A DNA stretch of 64,000 bases from Bacteroidales bacterium. GTDB lineage: Bacteria > Bacteroidota > Bacteroidia > Bacteroidales > UBA6680. Shown piece by piece: positions 63,808-64,000 of the stretch. Under the pieces are notes generated by a model. That model did not search any database, was not told the origin of the DNA, and saw nothing but the letters and a program-made list of their open reading frames with translations. How positions within the stretch are numbered: position 1 is the first letter of the stretch; every line of letters begins with the position of its first letter. The translations under genes were made by a program, and so were the position numbers. The stretch covers positions 60,847 through 124,846 of the forward strand of contig JAOARD010000034.1 of NCBI GenBank assembly GCA_025210735.1. Direction: 5' to 3'.

Positions 63808-63841
63808 AATGAATGGTAGCATATAACCAATGAGTGGTAGC
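63808..63841. repeat. Short direct repeat upstream of the LRR gene
   Basis: AATGAATGGTAGC (63808-63820) and AATGAGTGGTAGC (63829-63841) lie 21 bp apart, about 65 bp before the LRR start. This is possibly a regulator site. Confidence 0.35.
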
Positions 63842-63872
63842 TCCTATTTTGTAAACGGAAAAAACTAAACCA

Positions 63873-63921
63873 CTATGGACTGAAAGTCCATAGGTTTAAC
63901 TCGGATGACTGAAAGTCATCC
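63873..63921. repeat. Two REP-like hairpins sharing GACTGAAAGTC
   Basis: CTATGGACTGAAAGTCCATAG and GGATGACTGAAAGTCATCC stand 9 nt apart. Both stems are perfect and enclose the same GACTGAAAGTC core. They follow the stop of the partial frame entering from the right edge, as REP hairpins often follow RAYT genes. Confidence 0.6.
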
Positions 63922-63923
63922 CC

Positions 63924-64000
63924 TCATTCCAATATAAAATTGGAATTATCGGTATCTCCTGATTTTCGATGATGCTCCAAATATTCATTAACCATCTCAT
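63924..64000 (-). CDS. C-terminal end of a gene entering from the right edge
   Basis: A minus-strand frame open to the window edge ends in TGA at 63924 and reads EMVNEYLEHHRKSGDTDNSN at its visible start. Only about 24 residues are visible, so no family can be named. The hairpins beyond its stop hint that it may be a second REP-type transposase, but this is inference from context. Confidence 0.35.
   Translation of the reverse strand, partial: EMVNEYLEHHRKSGDTDNSNFILE

Noticed and set aside
1..64000. tRNA or rRNA genes
   Set aside because: All intergenic stretches were read for T-loop and cloverleaf patterns and none was convincing, but this was by eye; a tRNAscan-type search would settle it.

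Overview
The window reads as chromosome from an AT-rich member of the Bacteroidota, most likely a Bacteroidales-type anaerobe. The evidence is a complete seven-gene Rnf locus (RseC plus RnfB, C, D, G, E, A), many Bacteroidota-specific families (OmpP1/FadL porin, DUF4374 lipoprotein, TonB receptor with an N-terminal carboxypeptidase-like domain, DUF6261, GG-leader peptides), a type IX secretion C-terminal sorting domain on a giant leucine-rich repeat protein, and A-rich rather than Shine-Dalgarno-like start contexts. No rRNA, tRNA or CRISPR array was seen.

Layout. 1-13 kb: ArsC-like protein, patatin/barrel phospholipase, DUF4268 protein, Na+/Ca2+ exchanger, dihydroorotate dehydrogenase-like enzyme, FtsX-type permease, LysM protein, OmpP1 porin. 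13-22 kb: basic lipoprotein, prolyl-tRNA synthetase, M49-like metallopeptidase, SiaB-like protein and envelope proteins. 22.4-25.2 kb: a small HTH gene and seven tandem GG-leader, Cys-rich peptide precursors. 25-34 kb: ornithine carbamoyltransferase with carbamate kinase, FtsK, LolA-like protein, PgpH-like HD phosphodiesterase, Gre-like factor. 34-38 kb: DUF1456 protein, ThrE-like exporter, S41 peptidase. 38-43.5 kb: Rnf operon. 43.7-46.5 kb: phosphate operon (PhoU-like, PiT, unknown, CYTH). 47-57.6 kb: SPFH protein, hydrolase, Crp regulator, and a TonB receptor/DUF4374/AraC uptake locus. 57.7-60.2 kb: repeat-rich zone with a DUF6261 gene and a REP-associated transposase. 60.2-63.7 kb: secreted LRR protein.

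The most unusual region is the peptide array. Seven precursors share a nearly invariant 24-residue leader ending in Gly-Gly but have divergent Cys-rich cores, and no modification enzyme or exporter lies nearby. They fall into four transcription modules, each opened by a roughly 35-nt element. The arms of that element can form an H-type pseudoknot, and the four copies show compensatory changes, which points to a structured RNA leader controlling peptide expression. I do not recognise it as a known riboswitch class.

A second layer is repeats. A cassette of about 90 bp occurs five times and usually ends directly at a start codon. Two 220-bp elements with conserved inverted termini lie between convergent genes. 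A 41-bp hairpin tandem array lies upstream of the transposase. A 162-bp duplication of the transposase tail ends in a REP-like hairpin and runs into a 24-bp array that appears to grow out of that hairpin's right arm.
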